NCBI GenBank assembly: GCA_013288645.1
Contig: JABDBL010000001.1
Location: 62,001-126,000 of the forward strand
DNA from: Candidatus Melainabacteria bacterium
Lineage (GTDB): Bacteria; Cyanobacteriota; Vampirovibrionia; Obscuribacterales; Obscuribacteraceae
Direction: 5' to 3'
DNA length: 64,000 bases
Part shown: one piece after another, positions 9,334 through 17,504 of the stretch
Layout: each line of letters starts with the position of its first letter
Position numbering within the stretch: the first letter of the stretch is position 1
Position numbers and translations under genes: made by a program
Notes under the pieces: model-generated
Databases searched by the model: none
The model's input: only the letters and a program-made list of their open reading frames with translations
What the model was told of the DNA's origin: nothing

Positions 9334-10569
9334 ATGAAAAGCATCAAAGAATTATTCTTGATTGTTTTACTGGCTTTACTAATCAGAATACCTTGGATGT
9401 TTCTGGTACCATATGTGGAGGCGCCGGATGAAAATACTCACTTTTGGGTCATTCAATTTATAGCTAATAATTTTAGACTACCGGATTATCATGCGGTTAT
9501 ATCTGTTGGACCTGAAGCAGTTTATGGTTCCATACCCCAATTAGGCTATTTGCCACATATTTTATTTTTGAAGGCCATTGGTAGTTTTATTGCGGCAAAT
9601 AAATGGCTTTATGCTGCTCGGTTAGGTAGCATTGCGATGGGATTAATTGTAGTGGTTGTGGCTTACTATATAGGACAATTATTATTTGCTCCCAACCGTA
9701 TTGCTGCTTTAGCATTGCCTTTAATGGTGACTTTCCATCCTCAATTTGTCTTTGTGAACTCTTATATAAATAACGATGTTACTACAGCCGCTTTATCGTC
9801 CGTTATTTTACTTTTGCTAATCAATGTACTTAAAACAGGTCTGAATAGAGCTAATATGGTTTGTCTATCTATTTGTTGCTCTTGGCTCATGTTGAGCAAA
9901 TATTCTGGTTATTGCGTTCTCGCTACGACTTTCTTAATTTTGCTATTAGTAATTTATTTGCACAGAAGCAAATTAAAAGAGCAATTTATTTTGCTAGCCT
10001 GTATGGCTCTAATTATTCTTTTTCTAACGAGCTGGTGGTTTGTCCGTAATTATTTCCAATTTGGTGGAGATATTACAGGAGTTAAAACAATGCATAATAT
10101 CTGGACGCTGACATATCATCGTTATCTACAGAATTTTGCCTCACCAATTGGAGTCGTTTTTAGCAGTCGCTTTTGGCGTATGCTATTTTTTAGTTTTTGG
10201 GGTTGGTTTGGCTATATGACCCGTAATTTGCCAAGGCTAATCTATTATGGTTATTTGGCTTTTGTTATATTGGCGTGTTTGTGTTTTGCCCGCAGGGGTC
10301 TCAAATACAGAACAAATTGGCAGTGGCTTGTTTTAATTATATGTTTTGCTATAAATTTGGCTGTTTGTATATATGGAACTTATACTGGTGTTGCTGGTCC
10401 GCAAGGCAGATATTTGTTTCCTAGCGAAATACCGATTATGGCGATGCTAATAGCGGGTTTAAATTCCGCTTCAACTAAGTGGTCAAAATATTTACTTGTT
10501 TCGCTAATTGCTTTTAATGTATTTGTCTATTTTTACTCAAGCTTTTATCTATTTAAATTATATAGTTAG
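9334..10569 (+). CDS. Polytopic membrane protein, GT-C glycosyltransferase-like (DUF2142-like)
   Basis: A 411-residue integral membrane protein with about ten hydrophobic helices. Near residue 30, in the first extracytoplasmic loop, is EAPDENTHFW, resembling the acidic PxDExxHF motif of DUF2142 and related GT-C lipid-linked sugar transferases. Near the C-terminus is GPQGRYLFP, matching the conserved QGRY-LFP segment of the same group. This suggests transfer of a sugar from a polyprenyl-phosphate donor on the outer face of the inner membrane. Acceptor and donor are unknown. A TATAAT-like box lies at about 9293-9298. It diverges from the penicillin acylase gene. Confidence 0.7.
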   Translation: MKSIKELFLIVLLALLIRIPWMFLVPYVEAPDENTHFWVIQFIANNFRLPDYHAVISVGPEAVYGSIPQLGYLPHILFLKAIGSFIAANKWLYAARLGSIAMGLIVVVVAYYIGQLLFAPNRIAALALPLMVTFHPQFVFVNSYINNDVTTAALSSVILLLLINVLKTGLNRANMVCLSICCSWLMLSKYSGYCVLATTFLILLLVIYLHRSKLKEQFILLACMALIILFLTSWWFVRNYFQFGGDITGVKTMHNIWTLTYHRYLQNFASPIGVVFSSRFWRMLFFSFWGWFGYMTRNLPRLIYYGYLAFVILACLCFARRGLKYRTNWQWLVLIICFAINLAVCIYGTYTGVAGPQGRYLFPSEIPIMAMLIAGLNSASTKWSKYLLVSLIAFNVFVYFYSSFYLFKLYS

Positions 10570-10585
10570 ATGGTAAAGAGGTTAA

Positions 10586-11197
10586 GATGAGTCTGCTGCC
10601 AGAATCCTGCCGGCCAAGGGTCTTTTAACGGCATATGAATGTCAAAATGTACTCACTGATCAAATGTTACAAACATTCGGTGGAAAAAACTGGGCTATAA
10701 AGTAGCGTGCACTAACAAAACAGCACAGTCTTTGGTAAATGTAGATGGTCCATTTTATGGACCTTTATTGTCGCCATTTGTTTTTGCAAGCCCGGCAAAA
10801 CTGCATAACAGTGATTTTAAAATGTGTGTGATTGAACCAGAATTTGGCTTTGTGATGGCATCTTCTTTACCTGCCCGTGGTACTTTGTATGAAGAAGAAG
10901 AAGTTATGCGAGCAATTGGTTCGGTCATGCCTGCTATTGAAGTGGTTGATAGTAGATATGAAGATTGGACTGAGGTTGGTGGTCTATCTTTAATAGCAGA
11001 CAATGCTTGCAATGCTGCTTGGATCCATGGTCAATCAAAGGCAAATTGGTCTCAATTTGAAGAGTTTCAATCATCTTATCACTAAAACGAATTTGCATGG
11101 TGGTACCTGAAAAGGCGAAGTTTGCTTCACTCAAAAAGGCGATCAAATTGTTGCTGATTTTGGCCCAATTGGCTCTGTCGAAGTTAGATTTTGTTAG
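10586..11197 (+). pseudogene. Decayed 2-keto-4-pentenoate hydratase (MhpD/FAH-like)
   Basis: Three frames together read as an MhpD-type hydratase. The first part (LPAKGLLTAYECQNVL, up to FGGKNW) is in one frame. It shifts at an A6 run (10684-10689) to GYKVACTNKTAQ, and continues to VMPAIEVVDSRYEDW and LSLIADNACNAAWIHG. The C-terminus QKGDQIVADFGPIGSVEVRF is in another frame. Compared with the usual family core, roughly 50 residues before the C-terminus are missing or scrambled, a stop interrupts it, and no proper start is present. Intact enzymes hydrate 2-keto-4-pentenoate in aromatic degradation. This copy cannot make such an enzyme. A longest remaining open piece spans 10732-11085. Confidence 0.8.
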
Positions 11198-11223
11198 TTA
11201 ACCATTAAATTGCAGATTTTAGG

Positions 11224-11802
11224 TCAAATATGTAATAGTTTATCAGCCAACCAGGAGGGCATTAAATTGGCTGATTGTCGTAATTCGTGACGCTCCTGCC
11301 TATTAAATAACCGGGTAGCAGACATTATTGTCTGTTGGTTACATCTAAATTTGCCCAAGTGCCATAAAGCTCTAATTGCTCGCCCTACCGGTGTGTCTGC
11401 TAAATGCATTTTTCTTGCACTTACTCCTTGTAAGTAAATTGTATTCTTGCCACAACGAAATTTAGTTGAGTGTCCATTTAGAGTATATGTCAGTTGATGC
11501 GATATCTCATCCTCATCAATTAATGCCAATGATTTTGCTGCATCGATAGCGCTTATGGCAATTTCCTTTCCAAACGCTTTAGCTTTATGTAGAGCTATAA
11601 CAAATGGTGCTGGAAATTCGTTGCCATCGAGTCTTTTAAACAATCCACGTGCTAAGCGTATAATGTCTCCCCTTTCGACTAGTCTTGAAAGACATTTGTC
11701 TACAGCGGCTCTTTTACCGAAGCTTAGAAATTCGCGAGTAGAGAATATTGTTTCGTGGGTTAAACTAAAAATGTATCTACGAATATGAGACGAGGTGTAC
11801 AT
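11224..11802 (-). CDS. AbiEi-like antitoxin / DUF6088 family DNA-binding protein (orphan)
   Basis: A 192-residue protein with an N-terminal winged-helix-like region (ETIFSTREFL, then AAVDKCLSRLVERGDIIRL, then ARGLFKR) typical of type IV AbiEi antitoxins and the related DUF6088 group. These bind DNA to repress their own operon and counter a nucleotidyltransferase toxin (AbiEii). No AbiEii gene is adjacent: downstream lies the decayed hydratase and upstream serS. The gene may therefore be an orphan or a solitary regulator. The start is well supported by AAGGAG seven bases before ATG. Assignment is from motif recognition. Confidence 0.65.
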   Translation of the reverse strand: MYTSSHIRRYIFSLTHETIFSTREFLSFGKRAAVDKCLSRLVERGDIIRLARGLFKRLDGNEFPAPFVIALHKAKAFGKEIAISAIDAAKSLALIDEDEISHQLTYTLNGHSTKFRCGKNTIYLQGVSARKMHLADTPVGRAIRALWHLGKFRCNQQTIMSATRLFNRQERHELRQSANLMPSWLADKLLHI

Positions 11803-12108
11803 ATGTATTTTCTCCTTTTATAGGCTGTCAGATATTTTCGAATTTTTCAGACTCCCTAGCAAAGTCAGGAATAGTAGTACTTCAACCCCTTACTTTTTTT
11901 GGTAGTCTATTGATTAATACGTTTGTATTTACATTTGGTTCAATTCAGACATAAAATTTATTGAACTTATTGCTTAGTCGGTTTCACAGACTGCGTGCGA
12001 GAGCCTAGGTTCTCCTACCAAGCCCATAATGGGCAATAATTAGGAAAACTGCGGGGTTGTTTATCTAAATTATCTAAAGAAGAATCGGGTTCTTTCTTGG
12101 ATGTATTA
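11803..12108. other. Intergenic, no gene recognised
   Basis: About 306 bases between serS and the AbiEi-like gene. It contains the ribosome binding site of the AbiEi-like gene near its left edge and a 13-base perfect palindrome (GCCCATTATGGGC on the minus strand, 12022-12034) downstream of serS. The palindrome is not followed by a T run, so it is not a convincing terminator. A short open frame on the minus strand ends in CPLWAW but lacks a start codon and is not called. Confidence 0.5.
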
Positions 12109-13389
12109 TTAATTTCCCATCTTAATCGGTTTTATGTATTCTCTTTCATTTAGATATGGACGCAGAGCCTGCGGTATATTTATCGAACCGTCACTATTTT
12201 GATGATTCTCTAAGAAAGGAATAAGAATGCGTGGAGAAGCAATGGCAGTGTTATTGAGTGTGTAGACTAATAACTTTTCACCATTATCATTGCGATAGCG
12301 AATATTGAGTCTGCGCGATTGAAAATCGTGGAAGCTGGAACAAGAATGTGTCTCGCAATAACTATCTCGGCTAGGCATCCATGTTTCTATGTCATGTTTA
12401 CACACTTGGCCTAAACCCATATCGCCTGTGCACATAGCTACTATTCGATAAGGTAATTCAAGTGCTTGCATGATTTCTTCAGCGTTCTTCAATAAAGCAA
12501 AATGTTGTTGTAGCGAAATTTCTTGATCATTGGCGCAAAAAACTATTTGTTCTACCTTTTGAAATTGGTGGACACGATATAGTCCTTTTGTATCTCTGCC
12601 TGCAGCACCAGCCTCGCGTCTAAAGCAAGGAGAAATACCTACATAACGTTTAGGTAATTCCGAAAGCTCGAAAGTTTTATTCATATGCATAGAAACTATT
12701 CCCACTTCAGAAGTTCCTGTTAAATAAAGGTTGTCTCTTTCTAATTCATAGGCATTATCTTCACCGAGGGGAAAATAGCCAGTACCAAACATAGCAATAT
12801 CTTTTACCAAGAGGGGTGGCGATATTAAAGTAAAACCTTTAGCTAAAATTTTATCTAAAGCAAAGCGCATGATTGCTAACTCTAATAAAGCTCCATTGCC
12901 AGTGAGCGCGTATGCTCGCGAGCCGGCTATATTACGCGCGCCGTCAAAATCGACTAATCCGTGTAAATTAGCTAATTCTTGATGATCGCGTAAGGTGAAA
13001 TCTTTTTTGATGATATTTCCCCAGCGACTAATTTCTACATTGTCTTTATCGGAATTACCTTCTGGTACATTGGCCAGTGGCAGTCCCGGCACTAAAGCCA
13101 TCAGTTTTTTAAATTCAAATTCTATTTTTTCAAATTCTTTTTCTTTTTGGCTTAACTCTTCGCCTATAGTGCGAGATTTAGCAATTAATTCAGCCCGGTT
13201 ATCTGGATTATTGGCTATGGCTTCGGAAGTACGATTACGGGTTTGGCGTAATTGTTCCACTAAGCCTGTCAAAGTTTTTCGTTCTTTATCTAATTCTAGT
13301 AGTCTATCTAGATCCAGCGGTATTCTTTTAGCTGTAACAGCATGCCTGAATCGATCTGGATTTTTTCTAATTTGTTCAATGTCAATCAT
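12109..13389 (-). CDS. serS: Seryl-tRNA synthetase
   Basis: This cytoplasmic class II synthetase charges tRNA-Ser (and tRNA-Sec in relatives) with serine using ATP. At 426 residues it is normal length. The N-terminal coiled-coil arm that grips the tRNA long variable arm spans about residues 25-100 (KERKTLTGLVEQLRQTRNR). Motif 2 is GISPCFRREAGAAGRDTKG and motif 3 is NNTAIASPRILIPFLENHQ. The start ATG has AGGAGG (13395-13400) five bases upstream. Expression appears to be controlled by an upstream leader with a serine-rich leader peptide, mutually exclusive hairpins and an intrinsic terminator, suggesting attenuation tuned to seryl-tRNA supply. Confidence 0.98.
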   Translation of the reverse strand: MIDIEQIRKNPDRFRHAVTAKRIPLDLDRLLELDKERKTLTGLVEQLRQTRNRTSEAIANNPDNRAELIAKSRTIGEELSQKEKEFEKIEFEFKKLMALVPGLPLANVPEGNSDKDNVEISRWGNIIKKDFTLRDHQELANLHGLVDFDGARNIAGSRAYALTGNGALLELAIMRFALDKILAKGFTLISPPLLVKDIAMFGTGYFPLGEDNAYELERDNLYLTGTSEVGIVSMHMNKTFELSELPKRYVGISPCFRREAGAAGRDTKGLYRVHQFQKVEQIVFCANDQEISLQQHFALLKNAEEIMQALELPYRIVAMCTGDMGLGQVCKHDIETWMPSRDSYCETHSCSSFHDFQSRRLNIRYRNDNGEKLLVYTLNNTAIASPRILIPFLENHQNSDGSINIPQALRPYLNEREYIKPIKMGN

Positions 13390-13406
13390 TAGTACCTCCT
13401 AAAGGT

Positions 13407-13435
13407 AGCGAGGCACATAATAAAAAAGCCTCGCT
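13407..13435 (-). promoter_or_regulatory. Alternative (antiterminator) hairpin before serS
   Basis: On the minus strand AGCGAGGC (13435-13428) can pair perfectly over eight bases with GCCTCGCT (13414-13407) across a 13-base loop. The upstream arm is the 3' arm of the terminator at 13422-13449, so the two structures exclude each other. The hairpin ends six bases before the serS Shine-Dalgarno AGGAGG, leaving that site free. Seen directly; the regulatory role is inferred. Confidence 0.65.
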
Positions 13436-13449
13436 TATTGCGGGCTTTT
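13422..13449 (-). terminator. Intrinsic terminator in serS leader (attenuator)
   Basis: On the minus strand AAAAGCC-CGC, loop AATAA, then GCG-A-GGCTTTT form a stem of ten pairs with one bulged A, directly followed by the T6 run at 13427-13422. This is a good rho-independent terminator placed between the leader peptide and serS, about 33 bases upstream of the serS ATG. Its position makes sense only as a regulated attenuator, since it would otherwise block serS transcription from the promoter at 13565-13592. Confidence 0.8.
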
Positions 13450-13460
13450 AAAAACTTCAA

Positions 13461-13560
13461 TTTCATAACAGTTATGAATCTAAGCAATAATGCATCCGCA
13501 TCTCTGGTTTGATGCAGATGATGATGAGGCGATTAGCTCTTCTATAAACTGATTCATAAC
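13461..13560 (-). promoter_or_regulatory. Mutually exclusive leader segments (1:2 and 2:3 pairing)
   Basis: Three related segments occur on the minus strand. Segment 1 is GTTATGAATC (13560-13551, containing the leader ATG). Segment 2 is GATTCATAAC (13480-13471, beginning at the last base of the leader stop codon). Segment 3 is GTTATGAAA (13469-13461). Segment 2 can pair perfectly over ten bases with segment 1, or over eight bases with segment 3. A further hairpin pairs TCTGCATC of the serine-codon stretch with GATGCGGA (13518-13495), with one U-G pair. A ribosome paused on the serine codons would disrupt the 1:2 pairing and the internal hairpin. How segment 3 communicates with the terminator is not clear. 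Confidence 0.6.
13480..13557 (-). CDS. Serine-rich leader peptide of serS
   Basis: A 25-codon ORF, too short for standard callers, lies between the promoter and the attenuator of serS. It encodes MNQFIEELIA, then SSSSAS (codons TCA, TCA, TCA, TCT, GCA, TCA), then NQRCGCIIA and TAG. Five serine codons in six positions, all UCN codons read by the same tRNA-Ser type, directly ahead of the seryl-tRNA synthetase, are the hallmark of a ribosome-mediated attenuation leader. Low charged tRNA-Ser would stall the ribosome here and change the folding downstream. No Shine-Dalgarno is present: the ATG begins eight bases after the -10 box, so the transcript probably starts at or very near the ATG. Function is inferred from architecture. 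Confidence 0.8.
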   Translation of the reverse strand: MNQFIEELIASSSSASNQRCGCIIA

Positions 13561-13564
13561 TTTC

Positions 13565-13592
13565 AGTATACGGAATAGATGAACTTTGTCAA
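13565..13592 (-). promoter_or_regulatory. serS promoter
   Basis: On the minus strand TTGACA (13592-13587), a 16-base spacer and TATACT (13570-13565) form a near-consensus housekeeping promoter. It lies in the gap between the stop codon of the upstream gene (13639) and the leader peptide ATG (13557). The expected start point, six to eight bases after the -10, falls on or just before that ATG. Confidence 0.85.
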
Positions 13593-13638
13593 TATTTAAA
13601 GACCGAAATATTTTTCATGTAGGTTTTTTGCCAACTAT

Positions 13639-14118
13639 TCAAAATACGAAGGATGGACAAGTTGCGAGCTTCCCTTGCTGCCAATCCCACCAATCTGTCC
13701 AAAATTTCTTTTCTTGATCAAAATTAAAGGAAGTGCTATTGCGTTTTATACCAATTATATCTGTAAGCGCAAATTGATACCACTCATTATCGGGTATGTT
13801 CTGTTTTAAATAACGCTCCATAATGCATGGAATTGCGGGCTCACCGAGCAAAACGATAGCACGATATTCTGGGCAGTCGGTTCGATCTTTGGAGTTAGAG
13901 GATGCTCGAACAGAACAGTTGTGTGATTCCCAGGACAAAGCTAATGGATCAAATTTTTCCTTGATTTTCGAATCAATCTCAGTTTTAATCTTTTTCGATT
14001 GCTTGGAATCAATCTGTCCTTTAACTTCAGCAGCCGATGAACAGTTGCTCGTTAGGTGAATCAAAAATACAATTGCTAACACGGATATTGATATGATCAC
14101 CATGTGATTAATTTTCAT
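13639..14118 (-). CDS. Secreted or lipid-anchored hypothetical protein
   Basis: A 159-residue protein if started at ATG 14118, giving an N-terminal hydrophobic signal (MVIISISVLAIVFLIHL) with a Cys in SNCSSA that might be a lipobox-like or signal-cleavage region. The C-terminal half has YRAIVLLGEPAIPCIMERYL, WYQFALTDIIGI and FWTDWWDW. These resemble a small recurrent domain (MGKPAIPLI...HWFWAL..ITG...W..WG) seen in many hypothetical proteins; its role is unknown. The frame is open to 14280 but that extension is not signal-like. No clear ribosome binding site is near either start. It ends 47 bases before the serS -35 box. Confidence 0.6.
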   Translation of the reverse strand: MKINHMVIISISVLAIVFLIHLTSNCSSAAEVKGQIDSKQSKKIKTEIDSKIKEKFDPLALSWESHNCSVRASSNSKDRTDCPEYRAIVLLGEPAIPCIMERYLKQNIPDNEWYQFALTDIIGIKRNSTSFNFDQEKKFWTDWWDWQQGKLATCPSFVF

Positions 14119-14322
14119 AATAATGGCTTTTACAAACTCCTTACATAACGCAGAGATGCAGAGATCTAGTATACTCTTTAAATTGTAATAAAACCGATTT
14201 CTGAAAAGGAGTTGAGCATCTATTAGTTTTTCAGAAGGTCCGATATTGTTCATATTGGCAGCTAACTTAGGGTTTAGCAATCTTATCTTTTTCGGCGACG
14301 ATGAGTCTGACTGATGCTCGGT

Positions 14323-17300
14323 CTAGTTAATTAATTCGATTTGTGAGATACCGCTAAGTTTATTTATTTGGATATGGGTGGGGAACATTTCTTTGACATC
14401 GGCAAAATGGGTTATGACCAAAATACGGGCAAAGTCTGGTTGAATGGAGCGTATGGCTTTGACTAATTTGTCACGCGAATAATCATCTTGTGAGCCAAAA
14501 CCTTCATCAATGATCAGCGTTTCAAGTTTAGCACCAGCACGTCGAGCTAATAAGCGAGAAAGAGCGACACGAATGGCGAAATTAACTTTAAAAGCTTCAC
14601 CACCACTATATAGTTCGTAGTTGCGTGTGCCTATTTCGTCAGAAATTACAATGTCTAGAGTTTCACTAATATTGCCTGATTTGTTTTTTTGTTGAGTAAT
14701 AAGACCAATATGCATTTTATTATCTGTTAGTCGCGAAAGCAGGCGATTAGCATCCATTTCAATTTCGGGAATGGCATTTTCAATTACAATTGCTTGGATG
14801 CCTTTTTTGCCAAAACATTCAGCTAAGTAGGCGAAATCTTCTGCAGCTTGGCGAGTATCAATCAACTCTTTATTTTTATCCTTGAAACTTTCTAATTCTT
14901 TTTTGGCAGACTCAAGATTGGCAGAAATTTTAGCTTCTTCTTGTAATAAAGCTTCCAAGATATTTTGGCTTTCTTTTACTTGTAATTTTAAATTAGATAT
15001 TTCGGTTTCAAGATTTGATAATTCACTGACACTTGTTGAGGCAAGAGCGTAGCTTTTTGTTAATTCGGCTTGCTGTGCACTTTTAGTAAGTAACCATGTT
15101 TCGGTATCATTTAGATTTTTTTCTGCAATTGGTATTTCATTTAGGGCGCGTTTTAGGTCTTTGTATTCATCCACTTTGGGAAGCAAGATACTAAGCTTAT
15201 CTCTTAGTTCTGCATGTTTGACATTGTCATAATTTAGTTGTTGCCATTCTTTGTCAATTTCAGTTATAGCGCTCCTGGTTTCGGAACCATATGATTCTTC
15301 GGCCAAGATTATTCTTGAAGCATCTATGGTTTTTATCAGTTCCGGTAGTGCAGCATCAGTTTTACTTATTTCGTTTAAGTCTTTTTGCAATTGATGATAG
15401 CGTGTATCGATGCCTCTTTGACTGCGTATCTGTGCTTGGATACTACTATATAGGGCCGGGTCAAATTTAAGCTCAGTTAATTCACCCGATAACTTGACTA
15501 AACTAGTTCTTTGCACAATAGCGTAATCATTCTGTTCTTTTTGTTTTTCTAGCGATTCAATTTCGACTGCTAATTTATTTTGATTTTCCTGAGCTTCTTT
15601 AACGGCGCGATGTTTTTCATTTAATTGACCCTTTTGCATATCTAGGGCTTTGCGCTGATTTAATTCAGTACTTAAGTCAGCGTATCTGGCGCGCAGAATA
15701 TTTCTTTCTTTCTCTAATTTTTCTTGTTCTAGTTGGAAAGAAATGATTTCATTTTCTATTTGTTTAATATGATTTTTATAGCGATCAATTACTGCTGCTC
15801 TATCTACAATTTCTGCCGAGCAGAGAGGACAAATTGTAGCGTCAGCTGCCTTATTAAGTTCTTCAATTTTGTTATTGTATTCTTGTTGGCATGTTATTTT
15901 ATCGTTGATTTGCTGGCTAAGACTTTCAATTTTAGCTTTTATCTCTTGTCCTTTTTCACTGACATATTGAAATTCTTTCTCTTTATTGTCTAATTCCATT
16001 TCTTTTACTTCAAGGTCGGACTTTTGTTTTACTAATAGATCTTGGCTGATGATAAGAGACTTTAATTGAGACAATTGATCTTTTTTCTGTTCGATTTCGG
16101 TGGAGAGACGAATTTGAGCTTCGTCTATGATTGTTTGCAATTCGGCTATTCTTTGCTTGAATTGAGCATAGGTTTCTTGCTGTTTAGATAAATATATTTC
16201 TTGATTGATTAGGTCTTGATATTGTTGGAATTCGCTTATGATTGCTTCTCGGTTATGCGTATCTTGAATTAACTTAGCTTTGCGTTCCGATCTATCTACC
16301 AACTCTTTTTGTGCTTGCTTCAATTCTAGTTCTAATTGACCTCTTTGTGCTGAGAGCTTGGAGCGCAATTCAATTTTTTGCTTTTCTAAAGATTGTGCAG
16401 TAAACGATTTTTCTTCTAAGTCTTTCAAGGACGAGGACGTGGCTTCGTATTCGGCAAATTCAAATTCTAATGCAACTTTATTACTAACTAGCGAATTCAA
16501 TTTATTCAGTCTATGATGTAGTTCATCTTTTTGTGCATTTAAATGTTTAATTTCTGAATCAAGGTTTTGCAATTGGATTTGCATACTTGATTGCTTATCT
16601 TGCCAAGAATTTAAGTCATGTTCTTTGCGCAATAGCTTAGCCAGATCTGCGTCTAGTTTTTCCTTAGTATCTCTGTGATTATTGAGATTGGTTTGTAGAA
16701 TTGCTTGTTCACTTTCTAAAAGTGTTATTTGTGCTTCGATTTCTGGCAGGCGAGAAAGCAAACCGTTTAAGAATTCGCATTTTTCTTTTAAAGGCTTTAA
16801 GCGTTCCTTGCAACGTTCTTGTAGGCGATCAAAGTATGACAAACTGAGAATTTCACCCAATATTTCTTTGCGCTTCATCGGTGTTTCGCGGGCGAATTGG
16901 TCTGCTGCGCCTTGTCGTAAATAGGCACTATTTATAAAGGTCTGATAGTCCATGCGCAATAATTGTAAAATCTTGTCTTGTGTTTCGGTAATACTACTAG
17001 CTGTAAGGCTTTTCCAGTTTTTGCCGTTATTGTTAGGCGAAAATTGAATAATATGACTGTCTTGGCCATTGTGACCATTTTTGTTTGGGTTGTTTGAACT
17101 CAATTGACCCGATTCAGGGATGAGCATTTGCAAGTCAATGCTGCCTTTACTGTTTGCTTTGTTGCCAGAGCGGGAAGGGGTTCTTTGTCTTGATCGTCTA
17201 ATTCTGTAAGTGTTGCCTTCGTGCGAAAATATGAGTTCAACCCACATTTCTTTTTGACCAAGTCTTATTAATTCGTCAGAACTTGCTCGTCCCTTTTCCC

Positions 17301-17445
17301 AAATTGCCCAGGTAGTAGCATCCAATAGAGCAGATTTCCCAGCACCGTTACTTCCTGATAGACAAGCGACGTTTATTGAGTTTAAATCTAGATATGCATC
17401 GGCATAACTCATGAAATTATGCAGATTAATAGATTGAAGAATCAT
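14323..17445 (-). CDS. sbcC: SbcC/Rad50-like exonuclease ATPase subunit
   Basis: A 1040-residue SMC-like ATPase. The N-terminal Walker A is GSNGAGKSALLD (about residue 34), followed by two long coiled coils flanking a zinc hook CPLC near the centre (ATICPLCSAEI). The C-terminal ATPase half has signature YSGGEAFKVNFAIRVALSRL and Walker B ETLIIDEGFGSQD. With the nuclease SbcD it opens and trims DNA ends and hairpins during repair and replication. No sbcD is next to it; it is followed by the secreted hypothetical gene and is divergent from the gene at 17505. The partner nuclease must lie outside the window. Confidence 0.93.
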   Translation of the reverse strand: MILQSINLHNFMSYADAYLDLNSINVACLSGSNGAGKSALLDATTWAIWEKGRASSDELIRLGQKEMWVELIFSHEGNTYRIRRSRQRTPSRSGNKANSKGSIDLQMLIPESGQLSSNNPNKNGHNGQDSHIIQFSPNNNGKNWKSLTASSITETQDKILQLLRMDYQTFINSAYLRQGAADQFARETPMKRKEILGEILSLSYFDRLQERCKERLKPLKEKCEFLNGLLSRLPEIEAQITLLESEQAILQTNLNNHRDTKEKLDADLAKLLRKEHDLNSWQDKQSSMQIQLQNLDSEIKHLNAQKDELHHRLNKLNSLVSNKVALEFEFAEYEATSSSLKDLEEKSFTAQSLEKQKIELRSKLSAQRGQLELELKQAQKELVDRSERKAKLIQDTHNREAIISEFQQYQDLINQEIYLSKQQETYAQFKQRIAELQTIIDEAQIRLSTEIEQKKDQLSQLKSLIISQDLLVKQKSDLEVKEMELDNKEKEFQYVSEKGQEIKAKIESLSQQINDKITCQQEYNNKIEELNKAADATICPLCSAEIVDRAAVIDRYKNHIKQIENEIISFQLEQEKLEKERNILRARYADLSTELNQRKALDMQKGQLNEKHRAVKEAQENQNKLAVEIESLEKQKEQNDYAIVQRTSLVKLSGELTELKFDPALYSSIQAQIRSQRGIDTRYHQLQKDLNEISKTDAALPELIKTIDASRIILAEESYGSETRSAITEIDKEWQQLNYDNVKHAELRDKLSILLPKVDEYKDLKRALNEIPIAEKNLNDTETWLLTKSAQQAELTKSYALASTSVSELSNLETEISNLKLQVKESQNILEALLQEEAKISANLESAKKELESFKDKNKELIDTRQAAEDFAYLAECFGKKGIQAIVIENAIPEIEMDANRLLSRLTDNKMHIGLITQQKNKSGNISETLDIVISDEIGTRNYELYSGGEAFKVNFAIRVALSRLLARRAGAKLETLIIDEGFGSQDDYSRDKLVKAIRSIQPDFARILVITHFADVKEMFPTHIQINKLSGISQIELIN

Positions 17446-17504
17446 TTTTATGGGATTTACTCGTTTATTATCAGTAAAGTATATCTCTCAATAGTATAAT
17501 TTAT

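Noticed and set aside
12030-12108. Short minus-strand ORF after serS ending in CPLWAW
   Set aside because: There is no start codon or ribosome binding site, and nothing resembles a known protein.
13390-13600. T-box riboswitch upstream of serS
   Set aside because: The T-box consensus and the usual stem I features are not present. The Ser-rich ORF, terminator and competing hairpin fit ribosome-mediated attenuation better.
17495-17500. TATAAT just before the gene at 17505 as evidence of a leaderless mRNA
   Set aside because: No -35 at a normal distance, and the spacing would place the start inside the ATG; probably a chance AT-rich match.
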